Shown here: piece after piece, positions 6,228 through 7,701 of the stretch
How positions within the stretch are numbered: the stretch's first letter is position 1
How the letters are laid out: each line of letters opens with the position of its first letter
Assembly: GCA_964493945.1 (NCBI GenBank)
Contig: CAZBQG010000220.1
Span: 1 to 7,701 of the forward strand
Source: CAZBQG01 sp964493945
GTDB lineage: Bacteria > Pseudomonadota > Alphaproteobacteria > Rhodospirillales > UBA2165
Reading direction: 5' to 3'
DNA length: 7,701 nucleotides
Position numbers and translations under genes: made by a program
The notes under the pieces: model-generated
Databases searched by the model: none
What the model saw: the letters and a program-made list of their open reading frames with translations, nothing else
What the model was told of the DNA's origin: nothing

Positions 6228-6725
6228 CTAACGTACGGCCTGTAGGGCCTTAAACAACTCGGCGGCGGCTTCTGATTTCTCTTTGGCCTTATCCATCTGA
6301 GCTTTTTCCGCTTTGGCCTCGCTGGCGGCCTTCTCTCCCGCTCCGACGGCCGTCGCCGCGCCCGAAAGCCCATCCATCCCTTCGCTCCCCGAGACGGCGT
6401 TTCTGTTCTTTTCAATGCCGCGCACCGCGCCTTCCAGCAGATCGGCGGTGGCTTCGCCACGCTCGACCAGATATTTCAGATCATCGATCTTGCCGCTGGC
6501 CTCGGTTATGCCGTTTTGCAGGCTGGCGACGATGGTTTCGGTAGCTGAATGCAGTTTCAGGATGCTTGCCTCGGCCCGTTCCGTCGCCTCATTGAAAGTG
6601 GCCGCGAGTTTTTCCAGCTCGTTCCGGTCACGCCTGAGATCGGAAAGGCGTTTATAGAGGATGGAGCAATATCCAATCGTAAAAACCAATAGCACCGCAA
6701 TGATGATGTTCAGCGTAATTGACAA
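6228..6725 (-). CDS. DUF6468-type small membrane-anchored coiled-coil protein
   Basis: A 165-residue protein with an N-terminal transmembrane helix (about residues 4-23, IIIAVLLVFTIGYCSILY), then a basic patch and a long helical, coiled-coil-prone region (about 28-110, including DLRRDRNELEKLAATFNEAT), ending in an Ala/Lys/Glu-rich tail. It looks like the family that sits between fliM and motE in many Rhodospirillales and is annotated as DUF6468; I recall the family from context and size, and its function is not known to me. It starts with TTG at 6725, supported by AAGGA (6737-6733) seven bases upstream; the frame contains no internal ATG, so no better start exists. The fliM stop codon lies inside this start region, leaving only 3 bp between the genes, so co-translation with fliM is likely. 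A motor assembly or stability role is inferred from position only. Confidence 0.8.
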   Translation of the reverse strand: MSITLNIIIAVLLVFTIGYCSILYKRLSDLRRDRNELEKLAATFNEATERAEASILKLHSATETIVASLQNGITEASGKIDDLKYLVERGEATADLLEGAVRGIEKNRNAVSGSEGMDGLSGAATAVGAGEKAASEAKAEKAQMDKAKEKSEAAAELFKALQAVR

Positions 6726-6728
6726 GGG

Positions 6729-7701
6729 TTAATCCTTTTCTTTTTCCACGCGCCCGGAGATTTTGATGGCAATTCTGTCTGATTTACGGCCCATTTTTCC
6801 CCTAAACATGGGGATTTGACCGCATTGAATTTCAATGGTCGAATCGGGATTTGCTGCGAGCGTAAGCTGGGAGCCGATATCGAAATTGAACACGTCGCGC
6901 AACCGCATGGTCTGGGTATCCAGGACGGCGGTCAAATCTACATTGGTTTTCCACAGCTCCTCGGCCAGATGGATTTCCCAGATGGAATCGCGGCCGAATT
7001 TCTCACCCATGAACATCTGCAGCAGCAATTCACGCACCGGCTCCAGCGTCGCGTAGGGGATAAGCAGTTCCAACCGGCCACCGCGATCCTCCATGTCGAT
7101 GCGCAGCTTGGCGACGATTGCCGCGTTGGACGGGCGTGAAATGGTGGCGAAACGGGGATTGGTTTCGAGCCGCTCAAAACGGAAGCTGACCGGGCTCAGG
7201 GGATCGAAGGCGGCGCTCAGATCGGCCAGGACCACATGCACCATGCGCTCGACCAGATTTCTCTCGATTGTTGTATAGGGTCTACCCTCAATACGCATGG
7301 CCGCCGTGCCCCGGCGCCCACCCAGAAGGACATCCACCGTCGAATAGACCAGGGAACTGTCCACGGTGAGAAGGGCGTAATTGTCCCACTCATCGGACTT
7401 GAAGACGGCCAGAATGGCCGGTAATGGAATGGAATTCAGGTAATCGCCAAATCGCAAAGAGGTGATATTATCCAATGAAACCTCAACATTATCGGAGGTA
7501 AAATTGCGCAGCGATGTGGACATCATGCGCACGAGGCGATCGAATACCACCTCCAGCATGGGCAGGCGTTCATAAGATACCAGGGCACTGCTGAGAATGG
7601 CCTGAATGCCCGAACGGTCGCCCATATCCCCGAGCTCGTCATCAAATCCGAGCAGGCTGTCGATCTCGGAGTATGCCCCGTTGGCCGCCGACACGACCGC
7701 G
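6729..7701 (-). CDS. fliM: Flagellar motor switch protein FliM (5' end probably outside window)
   Basis: FliM is the middle C-ring protein; it receives CheY-P at its N-terminus, contacts FliG through its middle domain and FliN through its C-terminal domain, and so sets rotation direction. The visible 321+ residues show the N-terminal SEIDSLLGF element (cf. the EIDALL switch-binding motif), a CheC-like middle domain (about 45-230) with the conserved VDVLLGGRRG turn, and a C-terminal SpoA/FliN-like domain (about 245-315, with LRDVFNFDIGSQLTL and DRIAIKISGRV). It stops with TAA at 6731-6729. A GTG at 7694 could serve as a start, but the frame stays open to the window edge and alphaproteobacterial FliM proteins usually have a further N-terminal extension before the EID motif, so I treat the gene as truncated by the window. 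It leads the visible part of the minus-strand operon; the promoter must lie upstream, outside the window. Confidence 0.93.
   Translation of the reverse strand, partial: AVVSAANGAYSEIDSLLGFDDELGDMGDRSGIQAILSSALVSYERLPMLEVVFDRLVRMMSTSLRNFTSDNVEVSLDNITSLRFGDYLNSIPLPAILAVFKSDEWDNYALLTVDSSLVYSTVDVLLGGRRGTAAMRIEGRPYTTIERNLVERMVHVVLADLSAAFDPLSPVSFRFERLETNPRFATISRPSNAAIVAKLRIDMEDRGGRLELLIPYATLEPVRELLLQMFMGEKFGRDSIWEIHLAEELWKTNVDLTAVLDTQTMRLRDVFNFDIGSQLTLAANPDSTIEIQCGQIPMFRGKMGRKSDRIAIKISGRVEKEKD
6733..6737 (-). promoter_or_regulatory. Ribosome binding site supporting a TTG start
   Basis: The minus strand reads AAGGA from 6737 to 6733, seven bases before the TTG at 6725, and overlaps the end of fliM. 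It is the main support for the rare TTG start of the DUF6468-type gene. Confidence 0.6.

Noticed and set aside
7692..7694. GTG at 7694 as the true start of fliM
   Set aside because: The frame remains open to the window edge, no ribosome binding site can be judged in the seven bases left, and an upstream extension before the EID motif is usual in this group; start left undecided.

Overview
The window looks like chromosomal DNA of a free-living, flagellated alphaproteobacterium, most likely Rhodospirillales-like (Magnetospirillum/Azospirillum relatives). This rests on the moderately high GC content, the FliM protein, and a gene order typical of such genomes as I know them: fliM, then a small coiled-coil membrane protein of the DUF6468 type, then a MotE-like protein. 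The species assignment is inference.

Layout. On the + strand only the last 71 codons of fliP (1-218) are present, encoding the C-terminus of the export-gate protein. It meets, tail to tail and only 3 bp away, a long minus-strand set of genes read from right to left. These are fliM (entering from the right edge, 7701-6729), a DUF6468-type membrane coiled-coil protein (6725-6228, TTG start), a MotE-like protein (6200-5421), two consecutive MotB-like proteins (5110-4409 and 4416-3712, overlapping by 8 bp), and a very large secreted beta-domain/TPR protein (3701 or 3725 to 222). Every gap in this series is small except the one between the MotE-like gene and the first MotB-like gene. That gap is filled by a 268-bp element with 26-bp perfect terminal inverted repeats and no transposase, that is, a MITE-like insertion in the middle of the operon.

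How the genes fit together. FliM is the cytoplasmic C-ring switch protein. Every other minus-strand product is predicted to sit in, or act across, the inner membrane and periplasm. MotB-type proteins carry the proton path and anchor stators, and MotE-type proteins are periplasmic helpers of stator-associated factors. A signal-peptide-bearing beta-sandwich/TPR protein of about 1160 residues is well suited to be a periplasmic scaffold. The set therefore reads as a motor/stator accessory module coupled to the switch gene. No motA is present in the window.

Most notable points. (1) The tandem MotB-like pair is asymmetric: the second protein has the channel aspartate (Asp22) at the canonical spacing, while the first has serine (Ser24) there, and both have altered peptidoglycan-binding signatures. 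(2) The MITE-like insertion splits the operon and places a potential 26-bp stem in the mRNA just before the MotB-like pair. (3) The giant periplasmic protein has repeated N-terminal beta domains, a Lys/Pro/Ala linker with a 12-bp tandem repeat, and a long TPR solenoid. No RNA genes, CRISPR arrays or convincing promoters or terminators were seen.
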